Shown: positions 11,643 to 24,018 of the stretch, one piece after another | Position numbering within the stretch: position 1 is the stretch's first letter | Layout of the letters: every line of letters begins with the position of its first letter | Origin: Oxyruncus cristatus | Taxonomy: Eukaryota > Chordata > Aves > Passeriformes > Cotingidae | Reading direction: 5' to 3' | Assembly: GCA_013399855.1 (NCBI GenBank) | Contig: VXAY01005255.1 | Coordinates: forward strand, 928,114-992,113 | Length of the DNA: 64,000 bases | Position numbers and translations under genes: made by a program | The notes under the pieces: generated by a model | What the model was told of the DNA's origin: nothing | The model's database searches: none | Seen by the model: only the letters and a program-made list of their open reading frames with translations

Positions 11643-12200
11643 TTGTGCCAGCAGTGTGTCCAGGTGGCCAAGAAGGCCAATGGCATCCTGACCTGGATCA
11701 GGAACAGTGTGGCCAGCAGGAGCAGGGAAGTGATTCTGCCCCTGTGCTCAGCACTGGTGAGGCCTCACCTTGAGTACTGTGTCCAGTTCTGGGCCTCTCA
11801 ATTCAAGAAGGACATTGAGGTGCTGGAGCGTGTTCGGAGAAGGGCAGTGAAACTGGTGAAGGGCCTGGAGTGCATGTCATACGAGCAGCAGCTGAGGGAA
11901 CTGGGACTGTTTAGCCTGAGGAAAAGGAGGCTCAGGGGAGACCTCATCACTCTCTACAACTACCTGAAAGGAGGTTGTAGCCAGGTGGGGATTGGTCTCT
12001 TCTCCCAGGCAACCGGTGACAGGACAAGAGGACATAGTCTTAAGCTGAGTTAGGGGAGGTTTAGGTTGGACATTAGGAAGAAATTAGTCACGGAAAGGGT
12101 GATTAGACATTGGAATGCACTGCCCAGGGCTGTGGTGGAGTCACTGTCCCTGGAGGTGTTTAAGGAAAGATTGGATATGGCACTTAGTGCCATGGTCTAG
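11643..12200 (+). pseudogene. CR1 ORF2 C-terminal fragment with premature stop
   Basis: After the frameshift, CR1 ORF2 resumes here with [35 protein letters not shown] and [24 protein letters not shown] at 12051-12053 interrupts it. The copy at 22238 has CAG (Gln) at the matching place, so this is a C-to-T nonsense change. Downstream the same frame continues with [28 protein letters not shown] and a final LSAMV before the native TAG at 12198-12200. It is therefore a pseudogene that is legible to its end. Confidence 0.92.
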
Positions 12201-12285
12201 TTGACATGGTGGTGTTCAGGCAAAGGTTCGACTCGATGATCTCAGACGTCTTTTCCAACTTAATTGATTCTGTGATTCTGTGATT

Positions 12286-15200
12286 ACTTTTGTGCAGCAT
12301 CTTTCAGAGAGCTTGAGGGGGAGGAAAATTTTGTGAAGAAAAAGAGGAAAGTGAAAGAAAGTTCAAGCCTGTGGAAAAAATTCTGAAAATAGAGAGAACT
12401 GAAATAAGTTGTTACATTTTTCTATGTGTTTTATGGAAGAGGTAGAAGTGACTGGTACAAGTGACTGGTACAATTCTATGCCAAGAAATACACTCATATC
12501 TTACCCATGAATGGACAGCAAATGATAACTAATAATCCATATTAAAATTAATATTTAAATCTTTAGGCCTTTTCTCATTGATAAAGTGCAAAGAATGGTA
12601 GTGATATGACTGCACAGACTGCTCAGTTGGGTCTATAAGCAGCTGCCTGTCAGTAAACTTTCACAGTGAGAACATAGATTACTAAACACTATGTCCTAGA
12701 CTGGGTACAATGTAGTTCACAAACACACTTTGGAGCACAGCGTCTGACATTTCCATATGTGGCAAAAAACCCCTCAATTATCATCCTTCTCAGTGCTCTT
12801 TTATTTGTAGAGAAGGGTTAGCATGTTGTCAGGGTGTGACCAGAGAAGATCCTCCCACTTGTAGTCTTGGTAAGTCTGAGACTTAGATACCTCAGCGTCC
12901 GGGCACGCTTCTTCTCCAGCTGTGCTTGAGCTAAAAACAGTGAGATGGGCACCCATGGCTGTGGCAGCACCAGAAAACAGGCTTTGCCTCCCTGTATGGA
13001 AAGCAAAGTCTTGGGGTTTATGACTTGAGGACAATAAGAGTGCTATGCATTACTCTGGGGCTCTTGCCTTCTCCTTGGGTTTCCTTCTTCTTGGTGTTGT
13101 GGAAGGAAAGCCGAAACCTATGTGGTATTTCACATGGACTTCATTGCTATTTGAAGTCTTTCTGCTGGAATTAGAAGCACGGTCATTAAAATTTCATGAT
13201 GCACTTCCAAGAAAAAGGTTTCCCGTTTAGAAAAATAATTAAAAACCTGCATGGTCTCTGCAGTAAGTGGCTATGGAGGAACAAATGGGAGTGCTGTAGC
13301 AGAAGTGTGCTTGCTTTAATCAGCATTACACCAACCAAGTGGGATCCATGCAGGTGAACTGCCAAAAATCTATCATTCACTAGGGCCGCACCATTTCCAG
13401 ACCTCTGGGGAGTGCTCACTGATAACTTTGCATTTCAGACACACTGTGGTTGGGGCAGACCAGAGTAAATCTAAGCCATATTCCTCCCCAGAGTGCCTAT
13501 ACCATTCTAAATAAATAAAAACTTCCCGTAACAGAGTATAATATATCAGAAAAGCACTCCTCTGTCAGTCTTCAAGGTATTTCTGTCAGCCTCTGTGCTA
13601 TTTCAGGCTCCCATATAGGTGGAAAACGCTCATCTTGGCACTGAATCTCAGTGGCACAAATGCAGCATTTCAGCAGCAAATGGTGGTAAAAGGGAGGGCA
13701 AGGCAGCTGCAGCATTCATTTCTATCTATAGAAAAAGGGTATTTTTTTAGATTTTTTTTTATCCGTATACCCCTACATCTCTCTCTGTTCCTTCAAATGC
13801 ATACAGGCTACTCTGAGTATGAAATTTTATGTGGTGGGCACTAAAATTACGCTGATGGCTTATAGGAGGCTCAAGTCAGCAACAGGTGCCGCCATGAGCA
13901 GCAACTTAGGAGTGTGTAAAAATGTGTGCAAGTGGAAGAGGTTTGTCATTCAGCCTGAAGACTTCCAGTAGCTTCCGGATATAGTGCTGAGGCTATCTAC
14001 ATTATACCCTGCCAAACTGCAAAATTCAGCTGGCTGCTTTCTATCTTTCCATATTACTATATTCAAACAAATGACAGACAATGTATTTCAGAGCTTGTGC
14101 ATTTGAACAATTGTTCACCACAAAAGCTGCTTCCCTACTAAAGCTGCTTCCAAACATTGTATGGCTGCTGCTGTGACAGCATACAGAACAATGAATTTCT
14201 TGTGCAAAAGCCTTAAAACATGGATCTCTAGAAGAGAAGTACATAAGGAGCCAAGTTCCCAACACACCTTGTTGGAAAAACAATTGCTTCTGAAAGCTGC
14301 AGTAAGATGCATTTAATTGACTTGCAGAAAATCTACACCTTCTTACTGCAGGATGAGAAACATTCTGCTCTTTTTATAAGCATGCCCTGCTCGGTCTACA
14401 AATTGAACATAAACCTTCAAATATCTTTGCATCTGATCCAGCAATTGCTCTTAAGCAATTTAGTGATTTAATTTTGGTTCCGCGTATGAGCAGTCCCATT
14501 AAAGTCTCCATAAAGTAAAACAAATCCTTAAGTGCAGCAATGCACAACAGTGTCAGAACCAGGCCCAGGAAGGTGATACTTCAGGTGCCAAGTAACAGGT
14601 TGGGACAGGTGTTGGTGTGTGTTTTCTTGTGTGGTGGCATCTTCCTATTTATTAGTTTGGGTGCCAAGGCATATTCTCATCTGCATTTTCCTCAGTACGC
14701 TTTGCAAGGCTTACATTTCCTGAGGGTTTTTTCCCAGCCGTGTTCTCCTGTCACAGCCTACAATTTTTGTTTTGAGCTTAGTAGCAAAATGCACAGTAAT
14801 TGGACTGCGGCAGCATATGATGAAGATTTTAAGTCTGCTTCACCTCTCGGTCACCAAGACCTCTGTGTGATCCTGCTTCAACAATCTCTACCTTCCTTGC
14901 TGCTACTGGCTCTTGTGGGTTGTTAAACACATATTGTTTCCTTGGCTCTAATTATGGGGTGTCTAAAAAGAGTTATTTATTCCAGCCATTGCTGGGAACT
15001 GTGGGTATAATATGCCTCACACAATAATAGAAATATTACTCTTGAAAGATCCATAGACAGACTTGGGGAGGGGACTTTCATTACAGATTTTATAGCAAGG
15101 TCTTTGATATTTATTGCAAGGATTTTTGTGTGCAGTTTGACTGAAAGGGGTGGACATTTCCAGAAAGAACATTGGTGTAATATATGGAGAACTTATTTAT

Positions 15201-18200
15201 TATTAGTATTGAGAACTTTAAATTAGGGAACTATTTTCCATGCTGCCCCTGGCTATGTTCCCACAACTGGCATAAGTCATGACAGCAAAATGCCACCTTT
15301 CTTAGCTATAGAGGAGAGTTAGTTGCTTTCATGCATGGGAGTAGAATTCAACCACTTTGGATGAAAAGTTCCTTATTTTTCTTTCAGTAGTGCCACTTTT
15401 AATGGCTTTGTAGTTCTCCAAAGAAATGAAGTTGTAGGGCTCATTTCTAAATTCAAGAATACGCATGCATTTTTCAAAACTTAGATCTTAAGCAGGAATT
15501 GTATGATTTGACAGAAAGTCCCTATTCATCTTGATAGTCTAGTATCTGTGACCGAGGGCAAGTGGTTTTCTGCCTCCTCTGAGGCATCTTGAGATCAGGC
15601 TGTGTGTCTTTATTGTACTTGCGATATTCGCATGATGTTACTCTGAGGTGCAGAGTTGTGCAGGCATTAGCCATACTCACCCAGAAGGTGAGCAACTAGA
15701 AAGAGAAGGATTTTAGATGGTAACTAGGTATATGATTTTGTGTATATCATACCAGAGAACTGGTAAATATCCAGAGATTTTACAAATATCAGCTGATTTT
15801 CTGAAGCATGAACAGGTATCTTTCTTCACTCAATTTTCTTTACCTGACACCCTTTACTGGCCATAGCAGAGCTCCTCTCCTTACAGTGACCTGTAAGGGT
15901 CACTCCTTCCTCAGCTCCTTACTTCCAGACCCTTCACAAAATTTGGTCTTTCTAGAGAAGCGGTTACCGTAGATTGTCCTTTGAGGAAACAAAAACTTTA
16001 AAATTATTTAAAATTATTTAAAAGCCCACAAACATTTGCTGGAGTTATGCCTTACTAGTAGCCATTCTCTTATCTCACTACCTGATTCTCCTGACAGCCC
16101 TCTTGTACTCATGCAGTGAACACTGTTTTATGTAGATCAAAATACAGTATTCATAGATTACTCAAGAATAGATCCACGTGTTTTTCTGCCTGATGCAGCC
16201 AAAAGCTTTAAGATATACTCAAGACTGTGTCATTCATGGCAGGCTCCTGACTTAGTACTCAGCCAGTGCACTGTAGCCACAAGGTATTATTTCAGTCAGT
16301 GTTCCTAATCAGTGCAAAGTCTGAAATAGATTAACAGTTCTAATCTCATTAAAGACACCAGTACCGACCTTAAGAATATTTATGAATTCTTAAGATCGTC
16401 TTCGTAACTCCAGATTAAATACTTGTTATTTTCAAGTGCTTTCTAAAATTATCTTCAGCATAGGTGTTTGGTTTGCTCTTGCTATGAAACCCATTTTCTC
16501 TTACCATCAAAGTTAATCAAGCAGAGAAAGAAATATGTTCTCTAATCATAGTTTGTTATTCTTTTTATTGTTAATCATACCTGTTTTAGCTTTTTAATAA
16601 GTATCCCAGTGTGGAGTCAATGAGGCATTTGTATCATGTTGTCCCTGTGTCAATGTGTGGGAAATGAATAAAGTGAACAATGTGCAAAGACACCACAGGC
16701 TGATTGACTTTGAGTAAATAACTTAGTGGATATTTGTAGAAATGGAGTTGATCAGCAAATATCAGCCTAATTTGACAGGTTCTATTACTGCAAGATAGGG
16801 CTACATTTGCTGGGAAAAATTGTTCACAAAATTTCTCACTGCCTAAATTGTTTTTCTCACACTCTGACTTAAAATGGGTTTACATTTGAAGATGACTGTG
16901 CTAGAATAAAATTGCCTCAAGTTCTTTACAGAAAATACAAAAGGCCATGTAATTTTTATGTCAAATTTATCACCTTTCAGCTCTCCTGACCCATCAATAT
17001 GGCACATCAAAAATGCTTATCACTCAGGGGTCTTAGCAGCAAAACGTTTTATAATTGCTAATGAATCCAAAATAAAATATGCACAAAGGCTGACAATTCT
17101 TTATTGCTCTGACCTTTCAGACTTTCACATTTCTCTTAATTTCTTATCAGAAAATCAGTAAATATCTGGAGTGTTTTCACATATGACTTGTGCTGAAATG
17201 TCTTTTTTTTAGATCAAATATATCATATTCATAGATTTAAAACAGTGTTTTCTTTTCTCTCTTTTTCTGATCAACTTGACCTCAGAATCTTCCCACTGAA
17301 CACTTTCCAAATCAGGATTTCTCTACAAAAGTTTTAGTTCACCTGAAGCAAGCACTTTCTAAGAAATGTCATAGTTGTTTATTAAAACACCTGTGTAAAA
17401 GAGTAGCGTCCTACAGTTTGTAGGTGAGACAGACACAATGTTGTATCTATGTTTAAGATTTGAAAATTAAAATTCTTTCTATTTCTTTCTATAGCTTACC
17501 TTGGGACATACGTTAGTGGTACTTTTAAAATACAATAAATTCTTCTTCCAGAAAATTTTACAGGAAGCTAAGAAAATCTCTCTTATTTCTTTTGTTATCT
17601 CTCCTCTTTGTGTCCATTGTTAATATGCATGACAGATTACAACCTTCTATTCTTTCCTGTCCCACAAAAAGTCCTCCTGCTTCAGAAATCTGTATATACT
17701 TGGACTGAAAGAGTAGTTTAAAGCATAGGACAAAACCAGTTAGGTGATCTGACACTTTTTTAAAGAGTAAAAAGATATTTCCAGAGTATACACGTATTTT
17801 TAAAAAGTTTCTTTATGCACTATGGAGAAAAATAAAAGTGTTGCTTCATTTTCCTTCAGAATATACATCATATTGAAGGCTGACATTCTTTACAGATGCA
17901 AACAAAAATTGATTATGTGCAAGTAAAGTGAGTGTATGGTTAGAGTCAAATAGTTCACTCATATAGACATTAAAAATATCTATGTGCATATTAGCTTGAT
18001 AACTGATCAAGGGATAACACTGGCATCCAACATCCTGTTTTCCAAGTACTGTATAGCAATAGTTTCATCTCATTGACTCAAACTACATTATTACATGAAT
18101 ACATCACTACCACTCACATGAAAGAACATTATTGAACCACATAATTTCTGTCCTTCATTACTCATTCTTAAACTAGGTCATTGAGGTGCTGGGATTACAG

Positions 18201-21200
18201 AATATTATGGTTCTATATTGACCTGTGGTGGCTCTTATAAATTACTGGTCTGACTTTCTTAAGTGGGTGATTTACTTTTTTTTCTGGTGAATTCTATTTT
18301 CAACCTTATTTTATTTGAGATTATTGGTTTTATGTAATTTTGTCATCATGGCAACATTGAAGGTGATTAGAGAGACATAGTGTACCTAAAAGACAAGAAA
18401 AAAACACTATTAAAAAAGAACCACTTTTCCTTTGATCAGCAACCCATAGAAACCTGCTGGTTTCTTTCAGACATTATAGTTCTTTTAATTAACTTAGTAC
18501 TGGCTTTGCTATTATACAGAACTAAACCACTGCAAGAATGTTAAGGCGATAATAAACATCTCATTTAAATCCACTAAAGAGGGAAAAAAGTAATTTACAA
18601 CAAGATCTCTGTCCTTAGTTTACCCTTTTGTGTCAAAAATTTGGAGAACATTTGGGAACTGACACAGTTTTTCCTAGGACAGAAAGGAGTCCCTCTGGAG
18701 GAAGCAGGCTCACTTAGTGAGTGAGATGAGAAATATCCATTCTTTGCTGCTTAAAATATGTCTAAGAAGCTGGAACCAGTATCAGCTCAACAAAATTTTC
18801 TACTTTTTCATTTCCTTCTTTTAGTGAGTTCAAAACCTAGGTTTAGAATTATAACAACCTTCTAATATTTTTTTATTTAATTTCTTACATTTTTCAGCAC
18901 TTAAACTTCAATGCACTGATGACTTTTAATCTGTGGATTTTCAAAAGGAGAAAAATTTGACCCAACTAAATTACTTCTGACTGAAAAATGGTATTATCTG
19001 TATCTATGGTGTGAAGGAATAAAAGATCTCATTATTTAAGCAAGTTTCATGATTACCTTTTGGCAAAGAAGGAAGGAATTTAGAAGGGGCTTAGGAAAGA
19101 GCAGAGGGAATAATCCAGAAATCTAGAAAACCTGCTTCCCTCAGCTAGGGATTTAAGAAGTTAATTTTATTTATTTTTTAAACAGTAGTTTGAGATATGA
19201 TTTGACCAAGTGTGGCAAGTATCTCCATGAAGAAGCCATCGCTGGTGCTGTAAAGATTGTTCATCTACCAACTGTCAGCAAGAGGCTGAAAAAAATTAAG
19301 TTTCAAATGGAAAAAGAATGGGAATTTCCGTCCATGGTTATACCAAAACACAAATGGAGGGGATAGAATCCAGGTTGCTTAATACCTGTAAGTCCTGAAT
19401 AAATATATTTCTCAAAATTATTCTGTAACGTTGTAAGATTTTGCAGCCATAATGCAGTCAAGTAGACAATTCAATGAGCCTCTCATGTTCTGACAATGCC
19501 TCCTACCACAGGACTGAACCAAATTAATTTTTTCCTCTCAGATGATAATGTTTAAATTTAAACTGCACACTCAGAATGAATTTGATAATCAAACATGATC
19601 TTTAAAATGCATGAGATGCTTTTTCCTTTGCTTTACCCTCACCCCTCTCTCACTAGCCCCAGTAGTCTCATTGTAGAAGTGTTGTGCTTTCCTATACTGT
19701 GTTAATAGCTGTCACTGTTGCTGGCCTAAAAGTACTGTTGTGCTTGGCATTTTTATCTCTTTCATCTCAGTTGCCAATAGTCCCAAACTGCTTGCAGAGG
19801 TGGAGGAAGACCTGAATTAAAGTTCCATGACAAGACACCTTCTTGGATTCTACCACTAACCTTATCTGGAGTTCTTTCTCTTGCTTCTTGGTGTTGTTTC
19901 AAGAAAGGTTGAAATTCTGATGCTGATGATGATTATGGGCTCTTGTCTGAACAACGTGTTTTACTGGTCAGAACTTGAAAGGAAAATGGCTATTTTAAAA
20001 ATGTGATGAAGGTGCCATGATTATCTCACTCCAGCAGATTCATTCCATTGAAACTGTGATGAAATTATCAAAATGTTGGCTCAGAGTTCCTCTTGCTTGT
20101 ATATATTCTCTCACAAAACATAAGAATTCAATGCATAGGAGACAACAAAATGTGATTGACTGTGTCTTTGTGTGTCTGTAACCATCTACAATTATGAGAA
20201 AAATAGAGAAAAATTATATTGAATCTATGTGTTTTTTAGGAGTTTGATATCACACTGGTCACTTGTTTATGTCTTCAGTTCTGTGACTCTGGACTAATAC
20301 ACCTGTGTTCAGATCCAAGTACCAACTTGTTTTTCCAAACTATTATTGAACAAGTTGGCTTCCTCCTTTTCATTTCAATGGATCGTTTGATCCACACAAG
20401 CAAGTTACAAACCCTAAAGTTTTTAGCTTATAAATTTGTTAGGAGGACAAAGTTTTACATGTCCTATTTCTGCATAGGTAGCATGATTTGTACAGTTCTC
20501 CAGAATGCTGCATTGACTCTAATCCAGTTCATAGTCCACTGGGTATGAAATAAAACCAGAAGGAAATTGGCATTTACTGTCACCTTTTCACTTCAAGGGC
20601 CAATGGGGTATCCTAAATATCTCTGAAGACCCAGTAATGCATTAAAAGGCCCTTCATCATAGACACGAAATCAATGAAGGCTTTACACGTCAGACTTTAG
20701 TACCATAGAGATTGTCTCTGAAGTATGAACATCCTGCTCTTGATGATAAGAAAGGGCACCGGAATAACAGTGGATTTTATGTGAGGAAAGCAGGAACAAA
20801 CAGGAGGAGCAGTAGGTTGCCTCCCTTGTAACACTTAATGCTTGGTCTTGGTGGCCCAGCCATGCGGGTTCATGGGAGAGAATTCCTATGTTGGGACTGT
20901 TTTGACATCCTGAGAATGATAGGAACTTGCTGTTCACACAGATTAAAGGGGGAGAGGAAGAAAAGGAGCTTTTACTGAGAAGATGCAGCGAAAAACAGGG
21001 AGGTAATTTCTGTTTCTATACACCTTGTTATTTAGAGCTTTACATCCAACTTGCTTCTGGCAACTACAAAATACATTATAAAATTAACAACAGTTCATTG
21101 CCTCCAGCTGCTCACAAGAAACAGATGCAGTTGTGGAGGCATTTAGTCAGCATTTCTTCCTTCCCAGTTATACCTCATCTTGAGCAGGGAATATTTGAAT

Positions 21201-22237
21201 AATGAACTGTGTATTTGACTATGAAGTAGGACAGATATAAATAAAATTATTCTCCTCAGCTGCTGCATTTTACTAAGAAGTAGTCTTACAGTTAAGCACA
21301 GGAGATTTAGGAGAAGAACATCTTGAGGAATGTGCAGGTTTGGCTTCATTTAGTTGGGACGACATTTCCTCTCAGTTGTATCCAGCATGAGATAAGTGTG
21401 CAGAGGGAGAAGAGTTCTTTGCCCTGACATGAAATGGCTGCACTTGCCCTCCATTTTGGGCATAGTCTTGGATTTTGTTGCCCACCTGAATCTTTCTTTT
21501 TTCTTTACAGATGAGAGACAATAAAATAGCCGTAGCTGTGACCCCTCTGCCAAGGCATCTCTCTAGAAATTCTCATTTGAAATGTTGCGGATCCCCATTT
21601 CCGAAACATGATGTAACCCTGGCATATATCCACTGCAGAAACATTTCAAGGAAAATCACTTGAGTTTCTAAGCTTATTAAAAACATGATTTACATATGCT
21701 ATATCATTCAGGGTAAAAAATTTCCCCTGCTGAAAAGCATCTAGTTCTGTCTGAAAGTAGGAGCCATCAAAGAATTTTCCCATTGATCACTGACTTTCAT
21801 ATAATGATATCTAAAGCAGATTGGTAAATTAGGCCTTGGATAAACACTTTGCAAGACTTTAGAACTCCTCTATAACACAACTGACAGAAAATTGATAGGT
21901 TATTCATATAGTCAATTACATCTTAAATGAAAAACAGGCTAGAAGCATTCATAATTTAGAAGAAACTCATAAGTCCCAAAAGAAAGAAAAGAGAAACTAT
22001 CTTAGGTACATTTCTACTTCAAATTAAATAGTCATATAGTGGCTAGAGCTATGCCTGCAGCTCACATCACACACACACACACAAAATAAATGAAATAATA
22101 ATAGCAAAAATGACAGTAATACGTTTGGACAGCCTTATTTAAAGAACCAGGGGACTGGAAACAAATGGTTACAGCTAGAGATATAAATAGTCCAGGTAAA
22201 AGATAATGGTAATAATGGCAGAAATAAAAATAAAAGG
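12286..22237. other. Ten kilobases of unique AT-rich DNA, no gene recognised
   Basis: Long single-copy-looking stretch. It contains a 13-bp doublet near 12446-12471 (AAGTGACTGGTAC twice), a duplicated AAAATTATTT near 16000-16020, and a short CA repeat near 22068-22083. The longest plus frame, 128 codons at 14540-14926, shows no family features. I saw no CR1 piece, RNA gene or convincing exon. Confidence 0.55.
22068..22083. repeat. (CA)8 microsatellite
   Basis: A perfect CA dinucleotide run of 16 bases. It is short and probably little variable. Confidence 0.9.
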
Positions 22238-22238
22238 C

Positions 22239-22710
22239 AGAAAGGGACCTGGGAGTTTGGATTGACAGGAAGCTGAACATGAGCCAGCAGTGTGTCCAGG
22301 TGGCCAAGAAGGCCAAAGGCATCCTGGCCTGGATCAGGAACAGTGTGGCCAGCAGGACCAGGGAAGTGATTCTGCCCCTGTACTCAGCACTGGTGAGGCC
22401 ACACCTGGAGTGCTGTGTCCAGTTCTGGGCCCCTCAGTTCAGGAAGGATATTGAGGTGCTGGAGCAGGTCCAGAGAAGAGAANGTTGTAGCCAGGTGGGG
22501 GTTGGTCTCTTCTCCCAGGCAACCAGCCGTAAGACAAGAGGGCATGGCCTTAAGCTGTGCCAGGGGAGGTTTAGGTTAGATATGAGAAAGAAATTCTTTA
22601 CAGAGAGAGTAATCAGCCATTGGAATGGGCTGCCCAGGGAAGTGGTGGATTCTCCATCCCTGGAGGTTTTCAAGATGAGGCTGGACGTGGCACTTAGTGC
22701 CATAGTCTAG
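22239..22710 (+). pseudogene. CR1 ORF2 C-terminal fragment, open frame with internal loss
   Basis: The frame reads [40 protein letters not shown], a stretch up to [10 protein letters not shown], then an undetermined residue at the N, then [20 protein letters not shown] and so on to LSAIV and TAG. The [21 protein letters not shown] part, present in the copies at 3030 and 11643, is absent, about 42 codons in frame. It lacks the RT domain entirely, so it is not functional. Confidence 0.9.
22483..22483. other. Single N at a repeat junction
   Basis: One undetermined base inside the CR1 ORF2 remnant, sitting exactly where the element lacks about 126 bp found in the copy at 11262-12285. Likely a placeholder for a join made by the assembler. 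Confidence 0.99.
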
Positions 22711-22808
22711 TAACTGCGGTGGTGTTGGGTCAAGGGTTGGACTTGATAATCTTGGAGGTCCTTTCCAACCCATCTGATTCTATGATTCTATGATTCTATG
22801 ATTCTATG

Positions 22809-23444
22809 AAATATGAAACACCAGGATAGGAAAGAATTATAAGTGGCAGCACCAAAGGCTTTTATTCTGTAGCCCCCCCCATCTTCTGACTGGCCAAGGA
22901 GGGACCTGAAAAGGTGTGAGGTGCAGCAGGTTGGCATCACAGTGCTCCCACAAAGGAATCCCTTGAAGCTGAGCACAGGCTGGTTCAGCCCCTTTCCTGT
23001 CACTGTTGTTATTCTTCAGAAAAGACGTCAGGGAGTCCTTCTTGGCCACTTTCTTCTACGGAGATTTTGGGAATTTTTAATTAACATTTGTTTTTTTTGA
23101 AATCGACCTAAAGGTTCAGACAATGTTTGGAAGGCAGAAGAGATGCAGGTACTCAGGCAGTGATCAAATACATCTAATTAACTTGGGAATGAAGGCAAAA
23201 AATTAATTCCCTGTTGAAGAATTTCATTAAAAAGCTTCTTTTCTTTTATGTGCTCTGTGATTCTTTGAGCTTCTCAGTCTTGGTTAAGTTTCAAGGGGGA
23301 AGGGGAAGCTAAGAGTTTCTTTTCTCTGAAGCCTCATGAATTGAATGGATCCAGTCTCCTGTTTGCTGATGAAAGTGTTGTGTGTGGCTGTCTTACATCA
23401 TATTTCAGTAATGACTGCATGTTTATACAAAAAGAAGGAACTAC
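22809..23444. other. Unique DNA between CR1 copies
   Basis: Includes a C9 run near 22874 and a T8 run near 23091. No gene or repeat family recognised. Confidence 0.5.
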
Positions 23445-23489
23445 TTTTTTTTTTTTTTTTNNNNNNNNNNNNNNNNNNNNNNNNNNTTT
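23445..23489. repeat. Poly-T run containing a 26-base N gap
   Basis: T16 at 23445-23460, then 26 Ns (23461-23486), then TTTG. The gap follows a homopolymer directly, as expected where sequencing or assembly failed on a long T run. Confidence 0.95.
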
Positions 23490-23589
23490 GTAATTCAATT
23501 TTCTCCTGTGTTTTGTAACCATTTCCCCAGGAAACTACAGTTATTTGAGGGAGGGATTTGAGTCTCAGTGTTTCACTGACTTTCAATGA

Positions 23590-24018
23590 GTTTGTTAAGG
23601 GACTTCAGCACCTCTCTTATGAGGAAAGGCTGAGAGGACTGGTCCTGTTCACTCTCGAGACAGCTGAGTGGCAACCTCATCAATATATATATAAATATCT
23701 AAAGTGGGGGTGTCAGGATGATGGAGCCAGGCTCTTCTCAGTGGTGCCAAGTAGTAGGGCAAGATGCAACAGGCAGAAACTGATGTACAGGAAATTCCAC
23801 CTAAATATGAGGAAGAACTTCATTATTGTGTGGGTGACCAAGCACTGGAACAGGTTCTCCAGAGGGATTGTGGAGTCTCCCTCACTGGAGATATTCAAGA
23901 ACTGTCTGGACAGAATACAGTGCCCTGCGCTCTGAGATGACCTTGCATGAGTAGGGAGGCTGGACCAGATGACCCACTCTGGTCCCTTCCAACCTCACCC
24001 ATTCAGTGATTCTGTGAG
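23590..24018 (+). mobile_element. CR1 LINE tail of a second subfamily
   Basis: A plus-strand CR1 fragment of about 430 bp, 5'-truncated in the ORF2 C-terminus. It ends with a CCCTTCCAACCTCACCC-type segment and one ATTCAGTGATTCTGTGAG tail. Its protein wording (LFSVVPSSRARCNRQKLMYR) and tail differ from the elements at 2941, 22238 and 44983, so it is a separate CR1 subfamily. Confidence 0.92.
23593..23935 (+). pseudogene. CR1 ORF2 C-terminal fragment (second subfamily)
   Basis: An open frame of about 113 codons with KGLQHLSYEERLRGLVLFTL, KYLKWGCQDDGARLFSVVPS, the MRKNFIIVWVTKHWNRFSRG segment and VESPSLEIFKNCLD, then TGA at 23933-23935. The [12 protein letters not shown] region of other CR1 copies is altered (TLETAEWQPHQYIYKYLKW), with an AT-rich ATATATATAAATAT stretch in the DNA. 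It is a fragment of the tail domain without RT. Confidence 0.88.

Larger units (their letters stand above)
11262..12285 (+). mobile_element. CR1 LINE, 5'-truncated
   Basis: A plus-strand CR1 of about 1.0 kb. It starts within the RT domain (ATCCAGTTGACATCCAGTCA, then GGTGTCCCCCAGGGATCAGT) and ends in two ATTCTGTG octamers at 12267-12282. It retains the RT catalytic segment, the ORF2 C-terminus and the 3' tail. The reading frame is shifted and contains a premature stop, so it is a dead copy. The exact 5' end is hard to place, as the 70 bp between it and the polypyrimidine tract has no clear identity. Confidence 0.95.
22238..22808 (+). mobile_element. CR1 LINE, 5'-truncated, young-looking
   Basis: A plus-strand CR1 whose tail ends in four perfect ATTCTATG octamers (22777-22808). 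Coding sequence is open from the 5' break (read as [18 protein letters not shown]) to the native stop at 22708-22710. Relative to the copy at 11262, about 126 bp are missing at exactly the position of a single N (22483). The perfect tail repeats and intact frame suggest it is one of the youngest CR1 copies in the window. Confidence 0.95.

Noticed and set aside
12222..12236. GGTTCGACTC, resembling a tRNA T-arm
   Set aside because: It lies in the CR1 tail, where the consensus reads GGGTTGGACTTGATGATC. No tRNA arms around it.
18186..18200. 15-base match to the human Alu phrase GTGCTGGGATTACAG
   Set aside because: No Alu sequence on either side; Alu is primate-specific and the flanks are ordinary AT-rich DNA. 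Coincidence.
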